From: an uncultured Gemmatimonadota bacterium
GTDB lineage: Bacteria; Gemmatimonadota; Gemmatimonadetes; Gemmatimonadales; GWC2-71-9
NCBI GenBank assembly: GCA_913009915.1
Contig: CAJVYZ010000064.1
Location: 1 to 9,598, forward strand
Direction of reading: 5' to 3'
DNA: 9,598 bases
Under the pieces are notes generated by a model. That model was not told where the DNA came from, did not search any database, and saw only the letters and a list, made by a program, of their open reading frames with translations. Made by a program: the position numbers and the translations under genes. Shown here one piece after another: positions 1 through 6,118 of this stretch (its first letter is position 1; each line of letters opens with the position of its first letter).

Positions 1-78
1 TTTTTTTTTTTTCAAGCAGAAGACGGCATACGAGATATATCAGTGAGACTGGAGTTCAGACGTGTGCTCTTCCGATCT
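1..78. other. Illumina adapter and poly-T contamination
   Basis: This is sequencing-library sequence, not genome. Positions 1-12 are T, 13-36 match the Illumina P7 flow-cell oligo (begins CAAGCAGAAGACGG), 37-44 fit an 8-nt index, and 45-78 match the read-2 adapter ending in GCTCTTCCGATCT, with one apparent mismatch at 46 if the index is 8 nt. The poly-T fits the linker that tethers the P7 oligo to the flow cell. Genomic sequence starts at about 79. The adapter motifs are seen directly; their identity is established knowledge. No biological feature should be called across this stretch. Confidence 0.97.
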
Positions 79-97
79 TGGACGGTTACGGCTTTCT

Positions 98-802
98 TTA
101 CACCGGTGGCGGGTCGTCGGGCTCGATTTGGCCGTCGGCCATCTTCAGTCGTAGTTGGGCCTCTTGCGTGGCGTTTGGGTCGTGGGTCACCAGTAGGACG
201 GCGGCACCTTCGGTAGCATAGTCCCGTAGATGCTGGAGAACGATTGTGGCGTTGTCCTGGTCCAGGTTACCGGTTGGTTCATCGGCTAGGACGAGGGTCG
301 GGTGATTGAGCAGGGCCCGAGCGAGCGCCGTTCGCTGGCGTTCGCCGGTGGAGAGTTGCGCCGGGCGATGGCGGATTCGCGTGGTGAGCCCAAACTGTTC
401 GATGAGCTCGATCGCGCGTTGCCGCGCCGTGCTGCGGGCGGCCGCGTCGAGTCCCAGCGTGGCTGTCAAGACGTTGTCCAGGACGGTCAGGTAGGGCACC
501 AGGTGGAACTGTTGGAAGACGAAGCCGATATGCCGCGCGCGGAAGGCAGCGCGCGCGTTGGGCGGCATGGCGTAGAGGTCTTTGTCAGCAACGACAACGT
601 GTCCACGATCGGGACGCAGCAGACCGCCGGCGGTTAGCAGTAAGGTCGACTTGCCGCAGCCGCTGGCGCCCCGCAATGCGCCGAACTGACCGCCGGCCAG
701 GTCGAGCGACACGTCGCGCAGGGCCTCGACCGGCGAACCGTTGGCGGGGTAGGTTTTTGATATCGAGTCGATTCGCAGGATCACGTTGGCCTCACTCGTC
801 AC
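98..802 (-). CDS. ABC transporter ATP-binding protein, LolD/MacB type
   Basis: This is the ATPase subunit of an ABC transporter that would power an FtsX-type permease (lipoprotein release, efflux or envelope remodelling) at the cytoplasmic face of the inner membrane. All nucleotide-binding motifs are visible in 234 residues, the usual family length: Walker A GASGCGKST (45-53), Q-loop in FVFQQFH (94-100), signature LSTGE (150-154, a variant of LSGGQ), Walker B LVLADEP (170-176), D-loop GNLD and H-loop THD (206-208). The start shown is a GTG that overlaps the upstream frame's stop by 11 nt. An alternative GTG at 784 is preceded by GTGAGG five bases upstream and would give a protein starting ILRIDSISKTY, so the true start is uncertain. 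The partner permease immediately upstream is disrupted, so this subunit may be orphaned. The transported substrate cannot be told from sequence. Confidence 0.93.
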   Translation of the reverse strand: MTSEANVILRIDSISKTYPANGSPVEALRDVSLDLAGGQFGALRGASGCGKSTLLLTAGGLLRPDRGHVVVADKDLYAMPPNARAAFRARHIGFVFQQFHLVPYLTVLDNVLTATLGLDAAARSTARQRAIELIEQFGLTTRIRHRPAQLSTGERQRTALARALLNHPTLVLADEPTGNLDQDNATIVLQHLRDYATEGAAVLLVTHDPNATQEAQLRLKMADGQIEPDDPPPV

Positions 803-1316
803 GCAAGACGACTGCCGGGTCCTCGCCGACCGCCAGCATGGCGGGCAGCCAGCTGGCCAGTGCGGCCAGCAGCGGTGTGAGCAGCAGTATCCAGGTCAGC
901 AGTTGCGGTAGAAACAGTTCGGCGACAGTTACGCTGCCAGCTTGATCGCCGGCCGTCGCATGCGCGAGCCACATGGCGGCGACGAAACCCAATGCATAGC
1001 CGAGCAGCGCGCCGAGGATGCCGAGGACCAAGGCCTTGAGGATGAACAGTGCAAAGACCTGTGACGACCGCGTGCCGACAGCGCGGAGGATGCCAATCTC
1101 CAGACGCCGGTCGCGGACGTTGACCAGTGACAGGAGTCCGACCAGCAGTGCGGCAGCGACGACGACCAGGGGGAGCAGGACCGCAGCAAGCCGTTGGAGT
1201 CTTGCCACATCGGCCTGGCCGGCCGCCTTGACGCCTTGTCGGGCCTTGGCCCGCGCAATGGCCTTGCCCGACTCCTCAATCACCTGGACCTTGTCTCCTA
1301 GCAGTGCGGAGGTTTC
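792..1316 (-). pseudogene. FtsX-like ABC permease, 5'-truncated remnant
   Basis: This is the part of the chimeric frame that belongs to the ABC transporter permease. It starts at about ETSALLGDKVQVIEE and ends VVLRDE. Three hydrophobic segments remain, whereas MacB/LolC-type permeases have four membrane helices with a large periplasmic domain between the first and second. The first helix and most of the periplasmic domain are absent, replaced by transposase sequence. Its stop overlaps the ATPase start, the usual arrangement for a permease-ATPase pair, so the two were probably one transport system before the disruption. The exact junction is uncertain by a few codons because the breakpoint was placed by eye. 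Confidence 0.72.
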
Positions 1317-1934
1317 TGCTTCGATCGCCGCCAGCCGGTCTTCCCGGCGTGCCAGTTCATCGGGAATATCCAGCTCCGGCTCCTCTTCGGCATCGGCCCG
1401 TTTGGCCTGCTTGAGCAACTCGCGTACCTCGCGGCGCAACTGCTCTTCCAGCCGGTTCGCATAGCCCCAGCTCATCGCCTTGTGCTTGCTGGCATTGGCC
1501 TTGATCTTGGTACCGTCCAGGCTCACATTGCCCAGCCGAAACAGCCCCGTCACCTTCGCCAGCACCAGCAGCTGCACAAACAGCCCTTCCAGTTGCGGCA
1601 AAAACCGCTTGCGGAAGCTCGCAATGGTGTCATGGTCCGGATGCGTGTCCCCCGTGATGAAGCGAAACGCCACCGAATCGTAGCTCGCCTGCTCCAACTT
1701 GCGGCTGGAAAACACCCCCGTGGCGTACCCGTAGAACAGCAACGCCAGCAACAGCGCCGGGTGATAGGGTTGTTTGCCGCCGCCGCCATAACAGCGCTCC
1801 AGCTCCCTCAGGTCCAGCCGCTCCACCATATCCACCACGAAACGCGCCAGGTGCTTCTCCGGCAGCCAATCCTGCAGCGACGGCGGTAACAGGTACGCCG
1901 TGTCTCGATCAATCGCCTGAAATTTGCCTGACAT
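792..1934 (-). CDS. Chimeric frame: IS1182-family transposase N-terminus fused to FtsX permease C-terminus
   Basis: One open frame of 380 codons joins two unrelated proteins. Residues 1 to ~206 are the N-terminal half of an IS1182-family DDE transposase: the InsH/DUF772-type segment (HPALLLALLFYGYATGVFSS, THPDHDTIASFRKRF), the first catalytic Asp in VSLDGTKIKANASKHK (D140), and a charged coiled-coil-like stretch (ELARREDRLAAIEA). The rest of the transposase, with the second Asp and the Glu, is missing, so it cannot be catalytically active. Residues from ~207 are the C-terminal half of an FtsX/MacB-type permease: a short helix, then membrane segments at about 249-273, 292-324 and 341-370, with the characteristic RRLEIGILRAVGT cytoplasmic loop. 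TM1 and the periplasmic domain of the permease are gone. The ATPase gene follows with an 11-nt overlap. No clear ribosome binding site precedes the ATG. Whether the fused protein exists in the cell, or the join is an assembly error at a repeated IS, cannot be settled here. Confidence 0.8.
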   Translation of the reverse strand: MSGKFQAIDRDTAYLLPPSLQDWLPEKHLARFVVDMVERLDLRELERCYGGGGKQPYHPALLLALLFYGYATGVFSSRKLEQASYDSVAFRFITGDTHPDHDTIASFRKRFLPQLEGLFVQLLVLAKVTGLFRLGNVSLDGTKIKANASKHKAMSWGYANRLEEQLRREVRELLKQAKRADAEEEPELDIPDELARREDRLAAIEAETSALLGDKVQVIEESGKAIARAKARQGVKAAGQADVARLQRLAAVLLPLVVVAAALLVGLLSLVNVRDRRLEIGILRAVGTRSSQVFALFILKALVLGILGALLGYALGFVAAMWLAHATAGDQAGSVTVAELFLPQLLTWILLLTPLLAALASWLPAMLAVGEDPAVVLRDE

Positions 1935-2007
1935 GGCACGCTCGATCCATTATTGTGAATGCCCGTGTATTCTACCGGCATTGCCGGTTAAATCCGACAG
2001 ACTCCTA
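1317..2007 (-). mobile_element. Truncated IS1182-family insertion sequence
   Basis: This covers the transposase 5' half (start codon at 1934) and the non-coding end of the element upstream of it. IS1182-family transposases are normally about 450-500 residues, and only ~206 remain, so more than half the element and its inner terminal repeat are missing. The outer end is placed at about 2007 because, on the minus strand, TAGGAGTCTGTCGGATTT (1990-2007) resembles an IS terminal repeat. The other end is absent, so the repeat cannot be confirmed internally, and no target duplication can be tested. The transposase identity is well supported; the boundaries are not. Confidence 0.68.
1974..1988. repeat. 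Perfect inverted repeat inside the IS end
   Basis: ACCGGCA and TGCCGGT face each other across a single T, giving a 15-bp near-palindrome between the transposase start codon and the putative IS terminus. It may be a subterminal transposase-binding site or part of the element's own promoter control (a TAGAAT hexamer lies next to it on the minus strand). The symmetry is seen directly; any role is inference. Confidence 0.45.
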
Positions 2008-2349
2008 GGCGCAAACTGGTCAAGTATGCGGATCGCGACTTCTCTCATAATGGACTGATGGTAATCACGCAGCCTCGCCGATAGCAAGGAAGTCACGGCG
2101 CACCTCAACCGGTGAACATTGACCATGAGCTTTGGCGAGCCACGGCTCGCCGCACACGATCGTTTGCTGGCGCGACGCGCGCTACCGCTTCTCGACGGTG
2201 TGACGGGTGTGCATCCCGTGAACCCCGCTCTTTTCGAGTCCCTCTGTAAAGTCATAGTCATTCTTCAGGAGGCCAAAGCTCGGGCGCCATTCAGGGCCAA
2301 GTCGTCCGGGAATCACCTTCGCCGCTCCAGCTTTGTTCGGTGTTCCGTA
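2008..2349. other. Intergenic stretch without a recognisable gene
   Basis: No open frame here has a recognisable family or a good ribosome binding site. The longest candidates (a frame at 2119-2388 on the plus strand starting TTG ACC ATG, and one at 1950-2261 on the minus strand) lack a Shine-Dalgarno sequence, have arginine- and serine-rich composition typical of out-of-frame GC-rich DNA, and run across the IS end or the promoter. The stretch lies between the minus-strand transporter/IS unit and the plus-strand polysaccharide operon, and contains one hairpin (2134-2151). It may be decayed coding sequence, but nothing identifies it. Confidence 0.6.
2134..2151. repeat. Inverted repeat / hairpin
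   Basis: GGCGAGC and GCTCGCC are perfectly complementary across a CACG loop (7-bp stem, GC-rich). No T-run follows on either strand, so it is not a standard intrinsic terminator. It might be a REP-like element or a transcript hairpin. No second copy was noticed in the window. Confidence 0.4.
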
Positions 2350-2367
2350 GTAAAGGTCGGCCTTTAC
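2350..2367. promoter_or_regulatory. Inverted repeat overlapping the -35: candidate operator
   Basis: GTAAAGG and CCTTTAC are exact inverted repeats separated by TCGG. The right arm overlaps the predicted -35 hexamer TTTACG (2363-2368) of the operon promoter. A protein bound here would sit on the RNA polymerase contact site, so repression, or activation from the -35 edge, is plausible. The repeat is seen directly; operator function is inference, and it could instead form a transcript stem from an upstream start. Confidence 0.4.
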
Positions 2368-2391
2368 GTCAGAATTCCGTCAGGGTAAAAT
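2363..2391 (+). promoter_or_regulatory. Candidate sigma-70 promoter of the polysaccharide operon
   Basis: The -35 TTTACG (2363-2368, 4 of 6 to TTGACA) is spaced exactly 17 nt from the -10 TAAAAT (2386-2391, 5 of 6 to TATAAT). The predicted transcription start is near 2398. The next ~45 bases are strikingly AT-rich for this GC-rich DNA. The placement, about 75 nt upstream of the ops element and ahead of a run of co-directional glycosyltransferase genes, is what an RfaH-controlled operon would show. It was found by eye and not confirmed experimentally; another start in the AT-rich island 2409-2434 is possible. Confidence 0.5.
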
Positions 2392-2464
2392 GCCTAGACG
2401 GGGCGATAGATAAAAACATTTTAAATATTATTAGCGTATTGGAGGGGGGTGGCGCTTGTTTTCA

Positions 2465-2478
2465 ACCGCCATGGCGGT
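2465..2478. repeat. 14-bp perfect palindrome overlapping ops
   Basis: ACCGCCATGGCGGT reads the same on both strands, and its right half contains the first six bases of the ops element. In the RNA it could form a stem competing with, or preceding, the ops pause. In DNA it could be a dimeric regulator site. The symmetry is certain; a function is inference and chance is possible. Confidence 0.4.
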
Positions 2479-2484
2479 AGCGTG
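2473..2484 (+). promoter_or_regulatory. ops element (RfaH recruitment site)
   Basis: GGCGGTAGCGTG matches the 12-nt operon polarity suppressor element exactly. The core GGCGGTAG is the conserved heart of JUMPstart leaders upstream of capsule, O-antigen, LPS-core and related long operons in Gammaproteobacteria. In the known system (established) RNA polymerase pauses at ops, RfaH binds the exposed non-template strand and then prevents termination and assists translation across long, poorly translated operons. Here it lies about 75 nt into the predicted transcript, on the coding strand of a glycosyltransferase operon, which is the expected place and orientation. The upstream part of the enteric 39-bp JUMPstart is not present. 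No rfaH gene is in the window. Confidence 0.75.
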
Positions 2485-2916
2485 TCTAGCGCGGACGGGA
2501 TCAGGTCAACCAGATGCCCCGCCTCGGGGGCTCGGTCCTTCTCCCGGTGTGCCTAGTTTAAGAGGTCCGATGGACAGTGTATTCGCACTGCCCGTGGGCC
2601 TTGTCCGTCGCTGTGTTCCATGCGGTCGTCGGACGTGTCTCCGGCGGCACCGCACCGCTACCGGGTGGGCAGTCTGTGACTCCTTCTGCCAAGCGTATTG
2701 ATTTTATTAATAATTCTAAAATCAGTTCCACCGTTCTGCGCACGCAGGGGAGAGGGAACGCCAAGTTCGATTTTACAGCGGCTGTTCAATGTCGCTCTAT
2801 TCGGAAACCCCGAGGGCCCGATAATCCGCTGCACTTTGGCTCTTTCGCGCCCCTCATAACGATGCGCGGGTTCCGCAACGGGATCGATTGTGTTTTCTCC
2901 GGTCCGGAGCGTGTGG

Positions 2917-4056
2917 ATGCCGTGGGCAGGACCGCTTGTGGGTAGGCCAGGCCAGAACCGGGAGGTAGGCCGCCGCATACTGCTTGCCGCCGAGTCGCTC
3001 GATACGGAGAACAGCGGGATCGGGCGGGTGGCACGGCTGATGGCCAAGGCGCTGGATGAACTGGCGCGCGAGCGGGTACTGACCGTAAGCGCGGTAAGTC
3101 TAAGCGACCGCCGGACCGGTTCCCGGGAGTGGCCGTGGGTCACGCCATGCGGGGGTCGCCGCATGGCGTATGTCTTGCGCGTACAGGGGCGCGCTCTGCG
3201 GGCCGACGCCGTTCTCTACGATTCGCTCAGCATGGCGCGCGCCCACTTCATGGGTCCGGCGCGTCGGCGGACCGCGCTGGCCTGGATGCACGGGATCGAA
3301 GCGTGGGAAGCCGCCCGTCCGACACACATCGCCGTCGCGCGGCGGGTGGATGTCCTGGTTACGAACAGCAACTTCACCCGTCGCCGAGCGGCGGCGTTGC
3401 ACCCGGGGCTCGATGGTGCGCGGGTCTGCTGGCTCGGAACCGAATCCGACAGGGCTCCTACTGTTGGGCAATGCGCGGACGGGCCGCCGACGGTATTGAT
3501 TCTCTCTCGCATTGACGAGCGCTCCTACAAGGGGCACCGCGAGTTGATCGAGGCGTGGCCGGCGGTGGTACGGCGGGTGCCCGAAGCGCGCCTGCTGATT
3601 GCCGGGGCGGGGCCCGGTCTCGAGGAGATCCGGCGGCTGGCGCAAGCCTCTCCTGCAGCGACCAACATCGAGTTGACAGGCTTCGTGCCTGCCGAGCGGC
3701 TTCCGACGCTTTGGGCGCGGACCTCGGTGTTCGCTATGCCGAGCCGGGGCGAGGGGTTTGGTCTGGTATACATCGAGGCCATGCGCCACGGCGTGTCCGT
3801 CATCGCCAGCCGCCAGGATGCCGGCCAGGAGATCAACGTGGACGGGGAGACGGGTTTCAACGTCGATTTGGAACATCCGGCGGAGCTGGTCGAGGCGCTG
3901 GTGGCTCTTCTCGGTGACCCGCACAAGGCGCGCACCCTGGGTGCGGCCGGGAGGCATCGCTGGCGCCAACACTTCGCTTGGGGCGCATTTCGCTCGCGCT
4001 TTTGGACCATTGTCGTCGAGGACGCGATCCCACGTGCGCGGGTTCGCGCGCGATGA
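2917..4056 (+). CDS. GT4-family glycosyltransferase
   Basis: This is a retaining GT-B glycosyltransferase that would transfer a sugar from a nucleotide donor to a growing lipid-linked glycan at the inner face of the cytoplasmic membrane. It begins with a Rossmann strand and acceptor-side loop (RRILLAAESLDTENSGIGRVARLM). The C-terminal donor domain opens with VLILSRIDERSYKGHRELIEAW and contains AGAGPGLEEI, a TGFVP turn, and the family's E-x7-E motif in EGFGLVYIEAM. At 379 residues it is full length. The ATG at 2917 was chosen because GGAG (2906-2909) sits seven bases upstream; the frame is open from a GTG at 2890, and a GTG at 2938 is also possible. It is the first gene after the ops leader, and its stop overlaps the next start (ATGA). 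Donor and acceptor cannot be predicted. Confidence 0.9.
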   Translation: MPWAGPLVGRPGQNREVGRRILLAAESLDTENSGIGRVARLMAKALDELARERVLTVSAVSLSDRRTGSREWPWVTPCGGRRMAYVLRVQGRALRADAVLYDSLSMARAHFMGPARRRTALAWMHGIEAWEAARPTHIAVARRVDVLVTNSNFTRRRAAALHPGLDGARVCWLGTESDRAPTVGQCADGPPTVLILSRIDERSYKGHRELIEAWPAVVRRVPEARLLIAGAGPGLEEIRRLAQASPAATNIELTGFVPAERLPTLWARTSVFAMPSRGEGFGLVYIEAMRHGVSVIASRQDAGQEINVDGETGFNVDLEHPAELVEALVALLGDPHKARTLGAAGRHRWRQHFAWGAFRSRFWTIVVEDAIPRARVRAR

Positions 4057-5219
4057 CCCGCGTGCTCATCTTCATCGGGCACTATCCCCCGGCGCGTCGG
4101 GTTGGAGGACCGGCGCGCTCCGCGGCCTCGATGGCCAATGGGGTGCCTGGATGCGAGTTCTACGTCTTTACCAGCGAGACCGATTTCAAGTCGAAACCGG
4201 CGCTGGAGGGTGTCATGGTGAACCGCTGGCAGGAGCGTGCCCGCGCGCAGGTGTTCTACGCTTCAGTTCGGCGGCGCCGGCTGTGGGGCTTGCGGCGCGT
4301 AATACACGAACTTTCTCCGGATGTAATCTATTTGAACGGTTTTTTTGCTCGCCGCTTCACCATACCGGTGCTGGTCCTGCGCTATCTCGGGCTCGTTCCG
4401 AGGCGGCCGGTCATCCTGGCGCCGAGGGGGGAGTTTTCCGCCGGCGCCCTCGGTTTGAAGGGCGTGCGGAAAAGCGCATATCTACGTATTGCCCGCGCGC
4501 TTGGCCTATACCGCGACGTGATTTGGCACGCCTGTAGCGCGGAGGATGTGAAGGGTATCAGACGGGTACAGGGGTCGCAGGCACGGATAGTGGAGGCAGC
4601 CAATTTTCCCCCTGTCCCTCGGCCGGAAGCGTTGGCGAGGCACATCCGCAAGGACCGAAATGGCTGTCGCCTGGTCTCTCTGGCACGAATTGCCGCCATG
4701 AAGAACCTGCTGGGGGCGCTCGAAGCTCTGGCCTATGTGCGTGCGCCAGTGACCTTCGATATTTACGGCCCGATCGAAGACCCGGAATATTGGGGTCGTT
4801 GCGAGGCGCGCATTCGTACGTTGCCGACGAACGTTACCGTGCAGTACCGCAACGCCGTGGGTCCGGACGAGACCGAAGCGCTGCTCGCCCGCTACGACGC
4901 CCTGTTCCTGCCTACGCTTGGTGAGAATTACGGCTATGCGATCGTCGAGGCCTGGGCCGCCGCAACGCCGGTGCTTCTGAGCGACCGCACCCCGTGGACG
5001 GGGCTGGAGACCGACCGGGCGGGGTGGACCGCGGCCCCGGACGATGCGGAAGGCTTCGCCAGGCATATCGACCGATTGGCAGCGATGGACGATGTCGAGC
5101 ATCAGCGCTGGCGTGCCGGTGCCCTGGCCCGAGCCGAACGCCTGTCGCGGGATGAGTCGCTGGTAGCGGCCTACGCCGAATTGTTCGATACCGCCCGGGA
5201 GAAGGGGCAAGGCCGATGA
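4053..5219 (+). CDS. GT4-family glycosyltransferase (second)
   Basis: This 388-residue GT-B glycosyltransferase belongs to the same polysaccharide operon. The N-terminus MTRVLIFIGHYPPARRVGGPARS (1-23) is the first Rossmann strand with the GGPARS loop typical of GT4 enzymes. The donor domain contains LVSLARIAAMKNLLGALEAL (residues 207-226, with the conserved Arg and Lys), FDIYGP, and the E-x7-E motif in ENYGYAIVEAW (E291 and E299). The start is fixed by the ATGA overlap with the previous gene; the frame extends upstream of it but only through the coding region of its neighbour. It in turn overlaps the next gene by ATGA, so translation of the three glycosyltransferases is probably coupled. Sugar specificity is unknown. 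Confidence 0.9.
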   Translation: MTRVLIFIGHYPPARRVGGPARSAASMANGVPGCEFYVFTSETDFKSKPALEGVMVNRWQERARAQVFYASVRRRRLWGLRRVIHELSPDVIYLNGFFARRFTIPVLVLRYLGLVPRRPVILAPRGEFSAGALGLKGVRKSAYLRIARALGLYRDVIWHACSAEDVKGIRRVQGSQARIVEAANFPPVPRPEALARHIRKDRNGCRLVSLARIAAMKNLLGALEALAYVRAPVTFDIYGPIEDPEYWGRCEARIRTLPTNVTVQYRNAVGPDETEALLARYDALFLPTLGENYGYAIVEAWAAATPVLLSDRTPWTGLETDRAGWTAAPDDAEGFARHIDRLAAMDDVEHQRWRAGALARAERLSRDESLVAAYAELFDTAREKGQGR

Positions 5220-6118
5220 ACGGGGCTCCGGCGCTGCTCACGGTCATCGTCCTTACCTACGACGAGGCGATCCATTTGCCACGGCTGGTTGCCAGCTTCG
5301 CGGGCCTGCCCTGCCGCTTTCTCGTGGTGGACTCCGGAAGCACGGACGGCACGCCCGAGGTGGCGCAGGACCTCGGTGCCGAGGTGGTGTCCCATCCCTT
5401 TGAGAGCCACGCGGCGCAGTTCAACTGGGCGCTCGACACCCTGACCATCGATACCCCCTGGGTGATGCGCATGGATGCCGACGAATACATCCTGCCGGCG
5501 CTCGCTGAAGAGTTGGCCCGCGCCCTGCCGGCCGTGCCGGCTTCAGTGGGCGGATGGATGGTGCGGCGCCGGGTGTTTTTCTGGGGACGTTGGATACGCC
5601 ATGGGGGCTACTATCCTACATGGCTGCTGCGGGTGTGGCGGACGGGCTCGGGTCGGATCGAGGCGCGGTTGATGGACGAGCATGTGGTCCTTTCAGAAGG
5701 TGGGACTCGGTGCCTCAAACACGATATCGTTGACGAGAACCTCAAGGGCTTGGGGCCGTGGACCGACAAACATAACCGCTATGCAGACTGCGAGGTGATT
5801 GACCTCGTGACGAAAAACACCGGACCCGACGAATCCGGCGTTCCTGTCGGGCAGGCGGGTCGGCGCCGGCGTTTGAAGTTTTCGGTCTATGCCCGCGCCC
5901 CGCTGTTTCTGCGTGCATTCCTCTATTGGGTGTATCGCTATGTCTTCCGCCTGGGCTTCCTGGATGGTGTGCCGGGCTTGGTGTTCCACTTTCTGCAGGG
6001 TTTCTGGTATCGCTTTCTGGTCGATGCCAAGCTTTACGAGCGCCGGCTGCGGGAGACTGGGACCTGGGGTGGGACGATCCGAGATCCGATGAGCGGCGGG
6101 GAACAAGGCCCACCATGA
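5216..6118 (+). CDS. GT2-family glycosyltransferase (WaaE-like)
   Basis: This 300-residue GT-A enzyme is of the small WaaE/KdtX-like branch of family 2 and would add a sugar by inversion. It starts LLTVIVLTYDEAIHLPRLV and has VVDSGSTDGT (37-46) and the metal-binding DADE (87-90) in MRMDADEY. Later motifs are RHGGYYPTWLLRVWR (128-142), ARLMDEH (160-166) and WTDKHNRYA (182-190), which are characteristic of this branch. The last ~90 residues are rich in aromatic and basic positions (RAPLFLRAFLYWVYRYVFRL) and probably rest on the membrane. The start overlaps the preceding stop (ATGA), and its own stop overlaps the ATG of a decayed methyltransferase in the same way. The substrate cannot be predicted. 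Confidence 0.92.
   Translation: MNGAPALLTVIVLTYDEAIHLPRLVASFAGLPCRFLVVDSGSTDGTPEVAQDLGAEVVSHPFESHAAQFNWALDTLTIDTPWVMRMDADEYILPALAEELARALPAVPASVGGWMVRRRVFFWGRWIRHGGYYPTWLLRVWRTGSGRIEARLMDEHVVLSEGGTRCLKHDIVDENLKGLGPWTDKHNRYADCEVIDLVTKNTGPDESGVPVGQAGRRRRLKFSVYARAPLFLRAFLYWVYRYVFRLGFLDGVPGLVFHFLQGFWYRFLVDAKLYERRLRETGTWGGTIRDPMSGGEQGPP

Larger units (their letters stand above)
2398..2916 (+). other. Long untranslated leader of the polysaccharide operon
   Basis: About 520 bases lie between the predicted transcription start and the first glycosyltransferase with no convincing gene. The stretch holds an AT-rich island (2409-2434), the ops element (2473-2484), a small GC hairpin (GCCCC/GGGGC, 2516-2531), and a second AT-rich island (about 2696-2724). 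A 122-codon frame at 2577-2945 has no recognisable family and runs into the glycosyltransferase start, so it was not called. Long untranslated leaders containing ops are usual in RfaH-controlled capsule and O-antigen operons (established). No known riboswitch was recognised. Confidence 0.55.

Noticed and set aside
1950..2261. 103-codon minus-strand frame upstream of the transposase
   Set aside because: It crosses the likely IS end, has arginine- and serine-rich composition typical of shadow frames, and shows no recognisable domain.
2119..2388. 89-codon plus-strand frame in the intergenic stretch
   Set aside because: It starts TTG ACC ATG with no ribosome binding site, matches no family I recognise, and runs through the predicted -35 box and operator-like repeat.
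2516..2531. GCCCC/GGGGC hairpin after ops as an attenuator
   Set aside because: The stem is short and no T-run follows. It is mentioned only as leader structure.
2698..2722. Possible second promoter TTGATT...TAAAAT in the leader
   Set aside because: The hexamers are only 13 nt apart, too close for sigma-70. The AT-richness is noted but a promoter is not called.
2577..2945. 122-codon plus-strand frame in the operon leader
   Set aside because: No recognisable family, and it overlaps the glycosyltransferase start in another frame. A leader peptide cannot be excluded but nothing supports it.
3100..3972. 290-codon minus-strand frame
   Set aside because: It lies fully opposite the first GT4 gene, whose domains and E-x7-E motif are clear. 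Long antisense frames are expected in GC-rich coding DNA.
4506..5210. 234-codon minus-strand frame
   Set aside because: Antisense shadow of the second GT4 gene, with no domain of its own.
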